Source: Cochliopodium minus (Eukaryota > Discosea > Himatismenida > Cochliopodiidae). Taken from it: 26,412 nucleotides of DNA. Made by a program: the position numbers and the translations under genes. The notes beneath the pieces were generated by a model that was not told the origin of the DNA, did no database searches, and was given only the letters and a program-made list of their open reading frames with translations. This document shows, in pieces, positions 10,441 through 21,789 of this stretch. Where the stretch lies: assembly GCA_024220525.1 (NCBI GenBank), contig JAMYWO010000442.1, positions 1 to 26,412 of the forward strand. Direction: 5' to 3'. The stretch's first letter is position 1; the number at the start of each line of letters is the position of its first letter.

Positions 10441-11919
10441 TTAATTGAAGTTTGTTTTATTAACATTCTTTTTGACCCAATCTGAAGGGAGATAATTTTT
10501 TCTATTATCAAGGTAAACATCAATATTTTGGGCACCTACAATATATTTATGAAAACTAACAACAATCCCATGAGCCACACAAGCAAAAATGTGTAACTCT
10601 TTATTGGCAAAATTAGAGTAGCAAAGAACTGGTTTAGATTTTTCTTTGACAATGTAAATTTCCTTTTTTTCCATATCAATAATTATTCCAATGTGTTGAG
10701 GATGGACAAAAGAGCCAATCTTATCTGCCTAAACAAATTTTTTTGAATTTATATTTTTTTTTTTTGTTTTATTTTTTGATTATTTTATTTAATTTTTTTA
10801 TTTTGTTTTATTGTTTTTTATTTTTTATTATTATAAAACCTTTTTGTGCTTGACAACTCCTTTGTGGTAAGAAGGCAGGAACCTCGCGTCATAACCAACA
10901 ACCAAGCAACTTTGAGCACCGCCTATACAACTATCTAAAATTTATTAAAAAGATGAGATATTTTTAAAATAAATAAATAAAATATAAATGAACCATAGGG
11001 TATGTCATCTGGTACACCCACACCAAAAAACAGAAAACCATTTTCCTTTTAATTTTTTAAAGTTTTCAATTATTCATATAGATAATTATTTAAATTAATT
11101 TGGTTTTTTTACATCCTTTTTGTCAAGTTTTTTTTTAAATTCAATTAATTATTTAAAAAAACTTTTATTTTCTTTTTCTTTTTTTTTTACAATTTTATCA
11201 ACAAATATTTCAACATAATGTACATCGGATCTGAAAGACTGTTTAGAAAGAATGCAGTTCCTTTTTATTTTTTTTTTTTGAAACGAATTGTTAAATGAGA
11301 TAAATTCCAAAGAAAATGAAAGCAATGAAAACAAAGTGAAAGATCATTTTTTTTTTTTTTACCAAGATACATATGAATTTCCTTTTGGTCAAAAATAATA
11401 AATAAATTAATAAATTAATAAAAGCATAATATCATCGATTCAGCTAAAATGAATATTTTTTCTTTCTCTATTTCTTTATTAGGCCAAAATATTTTTTATA
11501 ATTTTTTTTTTTATACCAGTCATGAAGGATTTCTGATCAGGACTCACCAATATCTGCTTCCCCTTCTTCTCCATATCCCATTTCAATGATTTGAGCCATC
11601 TATACACTTCACGCCAAAAATATTTGGATTTGATATGACATTCCATCTCGACATCACCAAAGAAGGATTCCTCATTGATATCCCCATTAATTCTTCTCAC
11701 TAAATTTCTCCATAAATTCTGCGAATATTTGGAATCGGAGATTAATTGGGAGAGATATTTGTTTGTGAGGCACAGATGGTGGAGATCCGCTGTTGATAGC
11801 AACGAGAAGATCTCTATGCACAATTGTTTGGGAAGTTTATCGAATCTGAGAGGATTCTCAGGTGGGATTATCTCTATTTTGGGTTGTTGATTTTTTAAAG
11901 AAGAAGATTTAGTTCCCAT
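10441..11919 (-). CDS. F-box and SPRY domain protein, six exons with a 19-nt micro-exon (308 aa)
   Basis: Likely substrate receptor of an SCF ubiquitin ligase: the F-box binds Skp1 and the SPRY domain binds the target. Exons: 11517-11919, 11363-11381, 11191-11260, 10994-11045, 10840-10934 and 10441-10728. They total 927 nt, stay in phase at every junction, and end in TAA. The F-box is at about residues 27-75 (FDKLPKQLCIEIFSLLS, then LCLTNKYLSQLI and LWRNLV). The SPRY domain spans about 135-270: GNSYVSWNCILS, FRSDVHYVEI, FLFFGVGVPDD, SCLVVGYD, HIGIIIDMEKKEIYIV. The start MGTKSSS is preferred over an ATG 48 nt upstream whose extension is only translated poly-A. It fits an N-myristoylation signal (MGxxxS). 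Exon 2 encodes just N-S-Y-V-S plus two split codons. Several acceptors lack a pyrimidine tract (CCAAAAG, AAAAAG, TTAAAAG). The target is unknown. Confidence 0.85.
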
Positions 11920-12230
11920 TTTTTTTTTTTTTTTTTTAATATGATTTGAATTGAAGATAAAGAACATATTTGAAAAAAAAATCTAAAAGAAACAATCTTT
12001 CTTTTCTTTTTTTTTTTTTTTGAATAATTTAAGAGTGAATATTGAAAAAAAGTAAATTAGGATTACTTTTTAAGAAAACTTCAAAAACAGAAATTAGGAG
12101 AATAAAAGAAATGATAGAAATGAACCCATCAGAATCTTAAAATTAAAAAAAGAAAGAGGATTCGTTAGAAAAAAAAAAAAAGAATAAGATACATTTTTTT
12201 TTTTAATTTTTTTTTTTTGTTTAAAAAAAG
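11920..12230. other. Spacer between RhoGAP gene end and F-box/SPRY start
   Basis: These 311 nt, rich in A and T runs, should contain the F-box/SPRY promoter and the RhoGAP 3' untranslated region. Nothing else is recognised. Confidence 0.4.
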
Positions 12231-15200
12231 TTAATTGTTCTCAGTGAGATTAGGCAAGGTGTTCGATTGGGTAGGAGTGGTCTCTAAATTGTAAATAGAA
12301 GAAACAATGTCAGTGTTGAAAATGGAGTCCAAATGTTTTATCAGCACAACAACCAAAGAGCAATTCAAGTTGTTGTCAAGAATAGAATAAACACTTTCCT
12401 CTCTATCAACAAAAAAAAAACGAGATGAACTTAGGTTTTTAATAAATTTAAATAATAAAAAAATTAAAGAAAAATGAGAGAAAATAAATTAATAAATTAA
12501 AAAAAATCGAATTAAAATAAAATGATAAAAATAAAATAAAAATAACTAATTTAAATACAAAGTAAAGGAAAAAAAAAAAAAAATCAAAATTTTTTTTTTA
12601 CCTTGGTCTTGACAATGTAGGTCCAAATACTACAGCAATATTATTTACATTCATTTTGTTGGAAGAACTATTGTCGACTATCTCTTTCAAGTGACTAAAT
12701 AAAAGAATTTATCAAACGAAAAAAAAAATGAATTTTTTTTTTACGTGGAAATTTGTTTTAGCGCAATTTGGTTGATTGGTTCCAATTTTTTGATGAGATT
12801 TTGCATTTTTGAAATCAAAACTTGATCTAAAAGGATATTTTTAAATTTAGATTTATTTTAGTTTTTTTTTTTTAAAAATTATTTTTTTTTATATTTTTTT
12901 AATAAATGTAAATAATTTTTTTATTTTATTTTTTTCATCAAATTTTTATTTTTATTTTATTTTTATTTTATTTTATCGATTTTTTTTACCTGTTTTTTCA
13001 AGCAATTTGAGTTTGTGTTCTTTTAAGAGACGAGTGTACTCCTCCGAACCTTCTTCCACATCGGAAATGGGAGAAGAATCGGAATGCAAATTCTTTAACT
13101 TTAAAATTCCGTCTTCCAATTCTTGATGAACTCTTATCACCTCAATAAATTCTTTAAAAAAATTGGAAGAATGATTAAAAAACAGTTTCAAAGATTTTTT
13201 ATTTTTGATTTTTTAATTTTTATTTTTTTTATTTATTTTTTATTTTAATTAATTTATTTTTTATTTTATTTTTTTTATTTTAATTAATTTTTTTGATTTT
13301 TTTTTTTTGATTTTTTTTTTTTATTTTAATCATTTTTTTTATTTTTTTTATTTTTTTTTTTATTTTTGTCATTATTATTTTTACCATCATAAAATTCGAA
13401 AGGAATGACAGGTTCTTCTATTTGACGCAGATACAACTTGAAAGAAGAAGCGACGACATGACAGCTGTCTTCAGTGAGAAATTTTTCGAAAAAATCTGAT
13501 TTAGAAATACAAAAAGAAGCCCAAACCTATTTTGTAGTAAGAAATTTATTTTTATCATTTTTTTCATTTTTATTTTTTTATTTTTCTTTATTTTTTATTT
13601 TTTTTATTTTATTTTTTTTTTTAAATTTATTTTTAATTTTTTTATTTAGTTTTTTACCATTTTAACAACTTGTGTGTTGGCAGATATTCTGTAAATACCT
13701 TCCACTTTCATTGCTTAATAATCGTTAAAATTGAAAACAATAAATTAATAACATAATAAAATTGGGTCGAAATTGAAATTAAAATAAAAAAAATGAAAAA
13801 TGGAAAATCATGAAATTAAAAATTAATGAGAAATGAGAAAATTAAATAATGAAAATAAAATTAATTTAATTAAAAATTTAAAGGAAAAATGAATATAAAA
13901 ATTAAAATTTAAAATAAACAAATTTAAAAAATTTAAAGTTACCATTAGGATATTTCTTGAAAAAATTGATCGAAAAATTAAGAACGACCAAATCAAGAGT
14001 AGAAGAACACTTGTCAAGCTTGGCAGAACTACGAAAAGAAAGTTTTTTGTTGTTAGCAGAGTTTTGGAGATCAGACTTGGTGACATAATTGAGAATTTGG
14101 CGGCCTTCTTTGTTGGAGAGGAGGAGCTTTTTGAATTTCTCCTCCATTGTGTTTTCGTTGGTGTTTTTTGGAGATTGTTGTGTGTTGTTGTTGTTGGTGT
14201 TGTTGTTGTTAGTGTTGCTGTTCAGATTTTTTTTGTAGATGAAAGACAGTGTCACCACCTTCCCTTTTTCTTTAAGAGAAAAATTTTTTTGGATGATTAA
14301 AAATTATTTATAAAAATAAAATATAATTATAAAAAAATTTGTAAAAAGATTGACAAAATATTGTTGAAAAATTTAAATCATTATAAAAAATAATGATACT
14401 AATAAAAACTTTTTAATAATTATTTGGAACAATTTTGAATAATTTAAAATTTATGAATTTAATAAAAAAAATTTTGAAGAAATTTTAAAATAAAAAAAAT
14501 CTCAGATTAACAAAAATAAATTTTTTTATATTTTTATTTTATAAGTTTTTTTAAAAATTTTAATTACCAATTTCTTTTGTTTGTTCTTCGCTTAAATAAT
14601 TGGAGAGAGTGACATCTTCAGAAACAAATTCATTTTTGAATTCATCAAACAGAGAACCATCTCTCTTTATATCCCCCAGCAAGTTGGGAGGTGTCTCCTC
14701 CAGAAATTTCTGAAGCACTTTCTTAAAGTTGCTGCTGACCAAAACGAAATTAGCTTTTTCGATGTGATAATTCTCCAATTTGATCACTATTTTCACCTTA
14801 TTTTTAAAAAATTTCAATAAAATTAATTTTTTATTAAATTTGAGATTTTATTAAATTTGAATTTTAAATTTTAATTTTTTTCATTTAATTAATTTTGATT
14901 TCTACTTTAAATTTTATTTTTTAAAATTTATTCTTTTTAACATTTTTTTATACTTTATTTTTGTGAAATTTTAATAATTTATTTTTTATTTTTATTATTA
15001 ATTTTTCTTTTTTTATAATTTTTTTTCAGTTTTTTTTTACATTTTTTTATTTTATTATTAATTTAATTTATTTGATTTTTTAATACCTCTTTTCCTTTGT
15101 TATTATTTTGTTTGGGAATTTCTCTTCGATGGGGAGAGAGAGAATCATTGAAAGGACCTTTTTGTTCTTAATGTTTGGGATCTCTCTAGAGTGCCATTTT

Positions 15201-18200
15201 CCCATTTCTCCCGATATTTTCTTCCTGATAAGTTCTGAAGAGCCTATTTGGTTAAAATTTAAAATTAAAAATTTAAAATTTAAATTCAAATAAATGATTT
15301 TAAAAATAAAAAAATAAATAAATAAAATGAATGAAAGATTTTAAAATATTTCAATAATTTATGAAGATGTATTTTTATTCAGCAGCATAATATATAAAAA
15401 TGACAAAAATATTAAGTAAAAATATGTTGAATAAATTATAATTTGAGAAAAAATGTTGAATCAATAAGAAAAAAGGATTAATAAAATTAAATTTTGTAAA
15501 AATAAAAAGAATGTAATTTAACAAATGAAGAAAAATGATTTTTTTAAAAATTATTTCAAAAAAAAAACTTTAATTTAAAAATAAGGATTTTTTTTTACTG
15601 CTAAGTGTTTCAACATCATTTTCGCTTTTATTCAAAATTTTTGGGATTGGTCTTGTAAACAAAATACAAAACTAACTCCTCCTTGTTCAACTCCAAAAGG
15701 CGGATTTGTTCCTCACTGAGATACTTGGAGATGACCATGTCGTCATACACAAACTCTTGTTTGTTCTCGTCCCACAAGGAGCCTCCCTTTTTGAGGTTTC
15801 CGAGGAGGTTGGAGGGAGTTTCTTCGAGGAATTTCTGCAGCTCTTTTTTGAAGGTGGATTTGAGTGAGCAGATGTTTGATCTTTCTATGTTCAGGCTTTC
15901 CAATTTGATCACTAATTTTATCTGTGAAATAAAAAAAAAATCATAAAAATTTTTTTATTTGTAAATTTAATCCATTTGATAAAAAAATAAAATAATTATT
16001 TTGTGAAAAAATTTTATTTTATTTTTAATTCTTAAAGAAGGAATTTCAAAAAGATTTTTTTAATTTTTTTTTAAATGTTTATAATCATTCATTTAAATGC
16101 AAAAAGATTTATTTTTGATTATTGTTTTGAATATCAAAAAAATTTTTAAAGTATTTTTGATTTTAATAATTTTAATAGTTTTAATTGTTAAATTTTTTGT
16201 TTTACTTTTTTTGCTTTTTTAGGTTTGAAACTATCTTTTTGAAGAAAACTGTCCAAAAACATGGTCTGAGAACGATTTCTGAAGGAAAGTCTCTCCGTCA
16301 AAGGACTCGTTTTGCTGTTTCTCATGGGTTTCAATCCCATGATTTTTTCCTCCAAATGAAATCCAAGTTTAGGAGGAGAACTCGATATTTCTTTTTTTGG
16401 AGAAACTAATTCTTTTGGTGCTACATCTTCATTAGATTCAATAAATGAAATTAAATATTTTTTTAAAAAAATTGAACAAAAATAAAAATTGGGTTTGAAA
16501 AGAGTTTAAAAAATAAAATTGGTAATTTTAAAAAAGTCAAGACAAATAAAAAAAGGAATTTTCAATAAAATTAAAATTCAAATAGGTTTGTTGAATAAAA
16601 ATTAATATTCAAATAAAATTAAAATTCAATAAAATAAAAATAAAATTAAATTTAAAAATAGGTTTGTTATATAAAAATCAATATTTTTAAATGAATAAAA
16701 TTTTTTTTTTCTAAAAATGAATTAACATATAAAAAAATATTACCCTTCTTTTTACAAAGTAAATTTAAAGTTGCTACTTCTCCTTGTTTTATTTTTTTTC
16801 TTTGTTCTTCCGAAATATATTTGGAGATAACCCCTTCTTCAGGGACATACTCTTTGTTTGTCTCATCCCAAAAAACACATTCTTTTTTGGTTTCGCTGGA
16901 GATGTTGGGAGGGAGGTCTTCGAGAAACTTTTCGAGCTCTTTTTTGAAAGTGGAATTAATGGGACAAAAAAATGATTTGTCAACTTGATGATTCTCCATC
17001 TTTATAATCAAGAAGATCTAAAAAAAAAAATTTAAAAAAACCAAAAGATTATTCAAAAAAAAAAAAAATTTAAAATAATAAAAAACATAAAATAAAGATA
17101 ATCAATTTAAAATAATTGAAAATCTTATTATTTATTGAGAATTTTTTTTTTTTACTTCTTTTCCTTTGTTGGGTACTTCGAATTGACTGAGAAGCTGAAG
17201 ACCACCCATCTTCTCTATCTGCAAAGAAACAGGTCGGGTCGTCCTCTTGTTAAAAGCACTGTCAGTGCTAGCCCTAGAGAATATTTGGCGAAGGGGACTC
17301 TTTCCAGTGATAGTTTTTTTTCCTAATAACTTGGGGCTCCTTTCCTTCTCATTCAGTTGATTGTCATTTAGCGGAGAATTATTTGTATCATTACTCGTGT
17401 CCTTTTCAAAACTAATGCGGACATTTTTTTTCCTAACGAAAGAGTTATCAGTGGGAACATAGAAAAGCTCTAATGAAGACACGTTCCCTTCTTTTATTTC
17501 GTTGACTTGTTCTTCGGAGAGCCACTTCCAAATGGGAGTTTCCTCATCCAAAAAACATTGTTTATGTTCGTCCCACAGGTCCATTCCTTGTTTGGATTCT
17601 TGGAAATTAGGGTCTTCTTTGAACAACTTTTCTATTTCTGTTTCAAATGTTGAATTTGCGGAACAGTAATGTTCATGTCTATTATTTTTTATGTGTATCA
17701 CAAGTTTTACCTTTTTTTTTTTGAAAGATACAAATTAAATTAATTTTTTTGAAAGTAAAAAAATTTTGAATGAATTCTTTATGTAAAATAAAAGAAATTG
17801 AGATTTTTTAAAATCTTAAAATAAAGCTTTAAAAATTTTTTTTTTTTTTTACTTTGTTTTCGGTTATATCATAACCTTTGATATCATTAAGAGTCATTTC
17901 TCCTAAAGACTTGAAACTAGGACCAGACGAAGAAAATTTCTTCGCACCATCAAGAGTAAAAGAACGATCCCTCTTGACAGGAATCTGTATACTGGACCCA
18001 AACTGAGTAGTTTTACTTCTGTTCGCTTCAATAACATTTGAATCTTTAACACGTATACTTAGCTTTGGAGATTTATTGTTTTTTTGAGGATTCTTTTTGT
18101 AGATGATATTCAGTGAAACTATTCCGCCGTTTTCTATTTCTTTTATTTGTTCTTCATTGAGATATTTGGAGAGGAGAAGATCTTCTTGGATGAATTGTTT

Positions 18201-18841
18201 TTTGTTTTCGTCCCACAGAGATCCTTGATTTTTTAGATCTCCCAGAAGATCTTGTGGTGTCTCTTCGAGGAATCTCCCTAACTCTTTTTTGAATGTTGAT
18301 TTCAATGAACAGATGTTCGATTTTTCGATGTTGAGGTTCTCCAATTTGATTATCAATTTAACCTGTATTTTTGGAGAAGGAATATTAAATTAAATGGATG
18401 AATAAATGAAATTTGATTTATAATTATTCAATAATTTTATTTCTATATTCTTTATGATGCAAATGAGCTTAATTATCATTGAATCAATGATTAATCCTGA
18501 TCATTCATTTTATGATATCGGATCTCTTAAATTTAAAAAATCAAAAAAATGATCAAATATATTGAAAAATCTTTAAAGAATCAAAAATCTTAAATAGAGA
18601 TTCTAAAATCTAGAATATATTTCTTAAATGGATTTTTATTCCACTCTCTTACCTCCTTCCCCTTGTGTGATTTCAAATCATCGTTAATCTGTGACTTTGA
18701 TGATATCTTTCCCTCACTTATAGATTTGGATCTGAGAATTCTATTCTTGTTATTATCAACAGTTTTCTCACCTCCCTTCAAATTATTCCAAAACTTTTTA
18801 AATTTTCCATCCCCCTTTATCTTTTCTGTTTTATCATTCAT
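12231..18841 (-). CDS. RhoGAP protein with five tandem copies of an unrecognised ~90-residue domain (about 1163 aa, 15 exons)
   Basis: GTPase-activating protein for Rho-family GTPases. Exons: 18653-18841, 17853-18362, 17156-17710, 16744-17017, 16206-16426, 15599-15921, 15087-15243, 14568-14796, 13943-14269, 13658-13713, 13385-13526, 12990-13151, 12745-12826, 12602-12694, 12231-12402; together 3492 nt, TAA stop. Residues 64-833 hold five repeats joined by Ser/Lys-rich linkers; an Asn-rich stretch follows (about 837-850). The RhoGAP domain is about 904-1137. GIYRIS carries the arginine finger (R937), and HVVASSFKLYLR, NKMNVNNIAVVFGPTLSRP and VVVLIKHLDSI follow. Exons 6 and 7 as given are not open in one frame: two A-runs (15638-15642, 15159-15163) shift it out and back, though their summed length is in phase. 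Exon 5 could begin at 16426 or 16420 in the same frame. Introns are up to 355 nt. The Rac-like gene at 20.8 kb is a candidate substrate. Confidence 0.85.
14229..18362 (-). repeat. Five tandem coding repeats (R1-R5) inside the RhoGAP gene
   Basis: The repeats lie at R1 18093-18362, R2 17456-17710, R3 16744-17017, R4 15652-15921 and R5 14796 down to about 14229 (interrupted by an intron). Every repeat begins at the first codon of an exon, in phase 0, with a beta-strand-like V/I-K-L-V-I-K-L. Shared features in order: C or a similar residue, STFKKELxKFLEExP, a LWDExxKxF block, ISKYLSEEQxKEI, and a final strand such as VSLNIIYKK. R1 and R4 are the most alike, R2 and R3 the most diverged. The order strand-strand-helix-strand-helix-strand resembles a ubiquitin-like beta-grasp fold; that is inference, and I do not recognise a named family. 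Confidence 0.8.
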
Positions 18842-19372
18842 TTGAGATTATTGATAGATAGAATAAGAGAATATCTCCTTTTTGTTTCAATTCAATTGGA
18901 TTTTGTATAGATTTTTTACTCTCCTATTTTTTTTTTTAATTCAAAATATATAATATTTTTTTTTTATTTTCTTCTCTTTATCTTCAACAGATAGATCTTT
19001 ACCTTATATTGAAAGATCTTATCAAAAATTAGATTTTTTTGATGATTCATCAGGGAAAGGAATTAAAAAAGGGGGGAAAATTATAAAAATAAAAAAATAA
19101 TATCATTGCTTTTGACAAATTTGGAGTGAGTTATTGAAATTTGGAAATTTACTTCAATCATTGATTCATTCTTATTTCTTTGAGTAAATAAATGAAATTT
19201 CTCAAATTTACCCTTACTAATTAAAATTTGTTTCTATTTGACATATTCTATAGATTTTAACTTAGTTTTCTATCTTCTTATGGAAATATCAAACCAGTAA
19301 TAATTAGTTATATATCAATATAAACAGTGTAAAAATTTATTTTTATTTATATCCGATAATTTCATCAAAAAT
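18842..19372. other. Spacer upstream of the RhoGAP gene; nothing recognised
   Basis: These 531 nt contain the RhoGAP promoter and the 3' flank of the secreted-peptide gene. Pyrimidine-rich stretches alternate with AT-rich DNA. A short G-run (ggggggaaaa type) near 19070 is the only GC-rich spot. No gene is seen. Confidence 0.4.
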
Positions 19373-19807
19373 TTAATTGTAAGGTTGGAAGGTATCATAA
19401 TGATCATTGGTATAGTAGGTATTTCCATTTCTGCCATTTCTATTGGAAGTGACGATTCTTTGAGCATCACGTCTTTGTCCTGGTGGTGGTCGTTCATTGA
19501 CATCCATCTCATAGTATTGCGTTCCTCTGGAGAAATAAGAAAGAGCAAATAGAAAAAATAAAAATAAAATTTGTTATGTTATACCTTCCTCTGCGATCCA
19601 TTCTGTTCCTTGGCAATCTTCCTTCATTATTCCCGAATTCCCTCAGTTCTCCTCTTGATCTCTTGAATCTTGCCTGACGATTCAACTCTCTTCTATTTGG
19701 ATAGGCAAATACTAATACCAATGAGATTAAAACTAACAATAAGATGCTTTCAAAAAAAATTATCAGTCAATATTTATTGAATTGGAAATTTACAGCGTTA
19801 TTTTCAT
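19373..19807 (-). CDS. Small secreted Arg/Asn/Tyr-rich protein (109 aa)
   Basis: Three exons, 19794-19807 (only 14 nt: MKIT and two bases of a Leu codon), 19585-19746 and 19373-19526, with introns of 47 and 58 nt; total 330 nt, TAA stop. All junction phases agree. The joined N-terminus MKITLILLLVLISLVLVFA is a clear signal peptide with likely cleavage after FA. The mature part of about 90 residues is rich in Arg, Asn, Tyr and Pro (RRELNRQARFKRSRGE, NERPPPGQRRD, RNGRNGNTYYTNDHY) and has no cysteine. No family is recognised. It could be an extracellular or vesicle-cargo peptide, or a propeptide: dibasic RR sites are present. The start is fixed by the hydrophobic segment, which makes sense only with the tiny first exon. 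Confidence 0.75.
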
Positions 19808-20686
19808 TCTTTAAATTCAATTTTTTTTTATTTTTATTTCATAATTTTTATTTTTAATCTTTAAAGTATTTCCAATTGTTGAACATAACAGAGAAATAAG
19901 AAAGATTAGAAACAATTTTTTCACATTTTTACTTTGATTTTCATTTAACTTAATATTTTATTTGAATGCAGAAATAAAAAATATGAAATTAAAATTAATA
20001 TTTCAATTCCTCTTTCATTATAGAACCCTAAATTTTGTAAGAGACAATAATAATTTATTTTTATGTCTATTGATTAATTTGTTCACTTTCAATCATTTTT
20101 TGCAAACAGATATCAAACTTTTTACTCTTTAGAACAACATAGAAGTGATTCAACAGTTATATTTTCATTTTGATGCTGATTTCTAATATTTCATCTGATT
20201 TGGTTCCTTTGATTAATCGCTTTGCTCTTCCTCTATCATATTCTTTTTTTCATATCATGTTTTGTATTATGAAAAATCGTTATTTTTAAAATGAAAGTGG
20301 TATTTTTCTTTTTAAAGAATATGTTGCACTACAAAAGATGTTTTTTTTTGTTTGTTTTCACTTTATGTTGTAAATCAAATTTAAACTTTGTGAATTTAAA
20401 TATCTTTCCTAATTTTAATTTTCCACAACAAATAATCTTTCTTTCAAAAATTCTTCCATTTGCTTTGATTCTTCCATATTTAGAATTGTTCTATTTCATC
20501 TGATATTTTTTTATTTTTAATTTTTTTTATTATAAACTTCTAAAAATGGATTTGAAGATCTTCCATTGAAAATAAAAAATATCTTTAAACACAAATCAAA
20601 TAAAAAAAAAAAAAATCCTTTTGAAATTAAAAGAGAAAGACACTTTAAATAAACCTTAATTTAAAAATATATAAAACAAATATAAA
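19808..20686. other. Divergent spacer between the secreted-peptide and Rac genes; no gene seen
   Basis: About 880 nt of AT-rich DNA lie between two genes read away from each other, so both promoters should be here. A 70-codon open frame at 20291-20503 (+) is Phe/Leu/Ile-rich with no coding-like bias and is not called. No tRNA, repeat or other structure was recognised. Confidence 0.45.
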
Positions 20687-21505
20687 ATGGTAAAATTTTT
20701 TTCTTGAATTTGAAAACAAAAGTTTTCTTACTAATTTCCTTAATTCTCAAATATATTTTAGGCATCAATGCAATCAATCAAATTGGTAGTTGTTGGAGAT
20801 GGAGCAGTTGGAAAAACTTGCTTGTTGATCAGTTATACATCAAATTCATTCCCACAAGAATATGTCCCAACTGTATTTGACAATTATTCAGCAAATGTAA
20901 TGGTAGATGAAAGAACTATCTCATTGGGACTTTGGGATACTGCAGGACAAGAAGATTATGATAGATTGAGACCATTATCTTATCCTCAAACAGGTAAATT
21001 AAAAAATTATAAATTTTTTTTGATATATTCTCAATACAAAATACGCTAAAAAAAAAATTTATATAAATTAATATTCAAATTTCAAATCTTAAATTCACTT
21101 TAATCAAATATATACCCAAATTCTTATTTATTTCCTTTTTGAATAGATGTCTTTTTGATTTGCTATTCCATCATATCACCAACATCCTTTCAAAATGTTA
21201 AAACAAAATGGGTTCCTGAAGTGAAACATCATTGCCCAGATACCAAGATGGTTCTCGTAGCAACCAAATTGGATTTGAGAGAAGATCAAGAACAAATCCA
21301 AAGATTAAAAGAAAAGGGTCTCGCACCTGTTAATACCGAAGCAGGTCTTGGTCTTTCAAAAGAAATTGGAGCTACCTCATACTGTGAATGTTCTGCTTTG
21401 ACCCAAAAGAACTTGAAAGAGGTCTTTGATGAGGCTATCAAGGCTGTCATCGGTGGTTCTAAAACTAATAAATCTTCCAACAAGAAAGGTTGCTCCATCT
21501 TGTAA
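20687..21505 (+). CDS. Rac-like small GTPase (194 aa from ATG at 20768)
   Basis: A Rho-family molecular switch controlling actin and membrane dynamics at the plasma membrane. Coding exons are 20768-20993 and 21147-21505, with a GTAAATT...GAATAG intron in phase 1; 585 nt, TAA stop. Motifs: P-loop GDGAVGKT (10-17), switch [14 protein letters not shown], switch [26 protein letters not shown] (115-118), CSAL and the C-terminal prenylation box CSIL, where the last Leu favours geranylgeranylation. Sequence and length are close to human Rac1, which also starts MQAIK. An alternative start exists: an ATG at 20687-20689 directly followed by GTAAAATT, spliced to the AG at 20759-20760, would give [13 protein letters not shown], the whole first exon contributing one codon. 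Position 114 is Ala where Rac1 has Gly (VGTKLD). Confidence 0.95.
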
Positions 21506-21789
21506 ATTATCTTTTGGTTGATGTTGAACAAGTTTCTTTTCTCTTATTTTATTGTTAAATAAAAATAATGTTATTTGTAAAAAAAATATTGATTCAAAAA
21601 TGGCAATTTTTAATTTGGAATTTCTTCTTTTTCAGTTTAATATTCTTGGATTCTTTTTTAAGTATTCAAGAATTAATTCACTTTTAATGAAAACCTTTTG
21701 GTGTCAAAATACTCTCTCCCAAACAAATAAAATAATTCAAATTTCGATTTTTTATTTTAACTTTACAAAATAGACAAATCAATTTAATC

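Noticed and set aside
15599-15921. Programmed ribosomal frameshifting in RhoGAP exon 6
   Set aside because: The run AAAAATTTT has no fitting slippery heptamer in the right frame, and a second opposite shift would be needed in exon 7. Homopolymer error is simpler.
12231-18841. Several separate small genes on the minus strand, one per long frame
   Set aside because: Phases, matching repeat boundaries and the continuous RhoGAP domain show that the frames are exons of one gene.
20291-20503. 70-codon hydrophobic frame upstream of the Rac gene
   Set aside because: Composition follows the AT-rich background, and there is no domain, splice context or paralogue in the window.
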